Shown here: positions 63,337-64,000 of the stretch, one piece after another | Position numbering within the stretch: the first letter of the stretch is position 1 | How the letters are laid out: every line of letters starts with the position of its first letter | Assembly (NCBI GenBank): GCA_903859155.1 | Contig: CAIOLO010000028.1 | Location: 1-64,000 of the forward strand | From: an uncultured beta proteobacterium | GTDB taxonomy: Bacteria; Pseudomonadota; Gammaproteobacteria; Burkholderiales; SG8-39 | Direction: 5' to 3' | DNA length: 64,000 bases | Program-made: the position numbers and the translations under genes | Notes under the pieces: model-generated | Database searches by the model: none | What the model was told of the DNA's origin: nothing | What the model saw: only the letters and a program-made list of their open reading frames with translations

Positions 63337-64000
63337 GTTTGCTGGAAATATCGTAGACCACGCGATTGATCCCTCGCACCTCATTGATAATCCGGTTGGC
63401 GACGCGTCCGAGCAGCGCGTGGGGCAATTCCGCCCATTGCGCGGTCATAAAATCGCTGGTCTGCACCGCGCGCAACGCCACAACGAATTCGTAAGTGCGG
63501 CCGTCGCCCATGACACCCACCGATTTTACTGGCAGGAAAACGGCAAATGCCTGCGACGTCGCCTCATACCAGTTGCTCGCCCCCTCTCCCGCAGTGGCGC
63601 CGTCCACCGGCGTATTGCGGAGTTCCTCCATGAAAATGGCATCCGCCCTGCGCAGCAAATCGGCGTAATCTCGCCTCACTTCGCCCAGAATGCGCACTCC
63701 AAGCCCCGGGCCCGGGAAGGGGTGGCGGAAAACCATTTCGCGAGGCAATCCCAGCGCAATTCCGAGTTCGCGCACCTCGTCCTTGAACAGCTCACGCAAC
63801 GGTTCGAGGAGTTTGAGGTGCAGCGTTTCGGGCAGGCCGCCGACATTGTGATGCGACTTGATGCTGGCGGCTTTTTTGGTCTTCCCGCCGGCAGACTCGA
63901 TGACATCCGGATAAATGGTGCCCTGCGCAAGCCATTTGGCTTGCGGGAGCTTTTTTGCCTCGGACTGAAACACCTCGACAAATTCAGCGCCGATGATCTT
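63311..64000 (-). CDS. guaA: GMP synthase, C-terminal part (runs off the window)
   Basis: Glutamine-hydrolysing GMP synthase (XMP to GMP). Only the C-terminal ~229 residues are inside the window. Landmarks: KIIGAEF at the edge, [29 protein letters not shown], and the C-terminal end [17 protein letters not shown]. The stop overlaps att core C. The 3' end of guaA is a known integration site for genomic islands; here its coding end is intact. Confidence 0.96.
   Translation of the reverse strand, partial: KIIGAEFVEVFQSEAKKLPQAKWLAQGTIYPDVIESAGGKTKKAASIKSHHNVGGLPETLHLKLLEPLRELFKDEVRELGIALGLPREMVFRHPFPGPGLGVRILGEVRRDYADLLRRADAIFMEELRNTPVDGATAGEGASNWYEATSQAFAVFLPVKSVGVMGDGRTYEFVVALRAVQTSDFMTAQWAELPHALLGRVANRIINEVRGINRVVYDISSKPPATIEWE

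Overview
The window is a high-GC chromosomal segment from a betaproteobacterium. The evidence is the combination of FlhDC with flagellar operons of betaproteobacterial type (fliC-flaG-fliDST; flgBCDEFGHIJKL; flhBAFG-fliA-motCD) and class 3 promoters of sigma-28 type. Genus cannot be fixed from this sequence. A freshwater or soil member of Nitrosomonadales or Rhodocyclales would fit. About 50 kb is one nearly complete polar-type flagellar and motility locus. No rRNA, tRNA, CRISPR array or intact transposase was seen.

Layout. 1-2.9 kb: a large repeat-bearing flagellin (5' end cut by the window) and flaG. 3.0-3.7 kb: a RelB/YafQ-type toxin-antitoxin (TA) pair. 3.8-6.4 kb: fliD, a long fliS and fliT. 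6.6-7.6 kb: a HicAB pair and a DUF433 antitoxin with a truncated DUF5615 partner. 7.9-10.7 kb: a second copy of the fliD promoter, a 40-codon fliD/fliS scar ORF, a second fliT, then fliK-like, FlhB C-domain-like and ycgR. 10.8-14.2 kb (minus): flrB-flrC-fliE-parA. 14.5-25.4 kb: fliFGHIJKLMNOPQR. 25.4-36.5 kb (minus): a lipoprotein, then flgL-K-J-I-H-G-F-E-D-C-B. 36.9-38.6 kb: flgAMN. 38.6-46.3 kb (minus): flhB-flhA-flhF-flhG-fliA-motC-motD. 46.6-51.9 kb (minus): cheY-cheZ, an HDOD protein, motA-motB, flhD-flhC. 52-58.4 kb: a REC-GGDEF-EAL protein, an unknown membrane-anchored protein, an HDOD protein and a Ser/Thr kinase-HDOD-GAF fusion. 58.4-63.3 kb: an island at the 3' end of guaA. The window ends inside guaA (minus).

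How it works together. FlhDC should sit at the top, and a sigma-54 type two-component pair (FlrBC-like) is also present. FlhF/FlhG set number and site. The export gate and rings come from the fliF-fliR run, and hook and rod from flg. FliA with FlgM times late genes. Good sigma-28 promoters are visible before fliD, its duplicate and flgM. Three more lie before genes not usually counted as flagellar: the GGDEF/EAL regulator, the unknown membrane protein and the kinase-HDOD-GAF fusion. This suggests a late-flagellar signalling module.

The most unusual region is 58.43-63.34 kb. Three direct copies of the guaA 3' end core (TCACTCCCACTC) divide it into two tandem segments. Each segment carries a nucleotidyltransferase-type TA operon (AbiE/MenAT-like, different subfamilies), and no integrase is visible. 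Two of the core copies are followed by the same module: a 42-codon ORF ending in the GuaA-like IEWE, a 12-bp-spaced pair of ACCGTC sites, and arrays of TATCG spaced exactly 10 bp. This looks like accretion of non-autonomous integrative elements with unusually elaborate ends.
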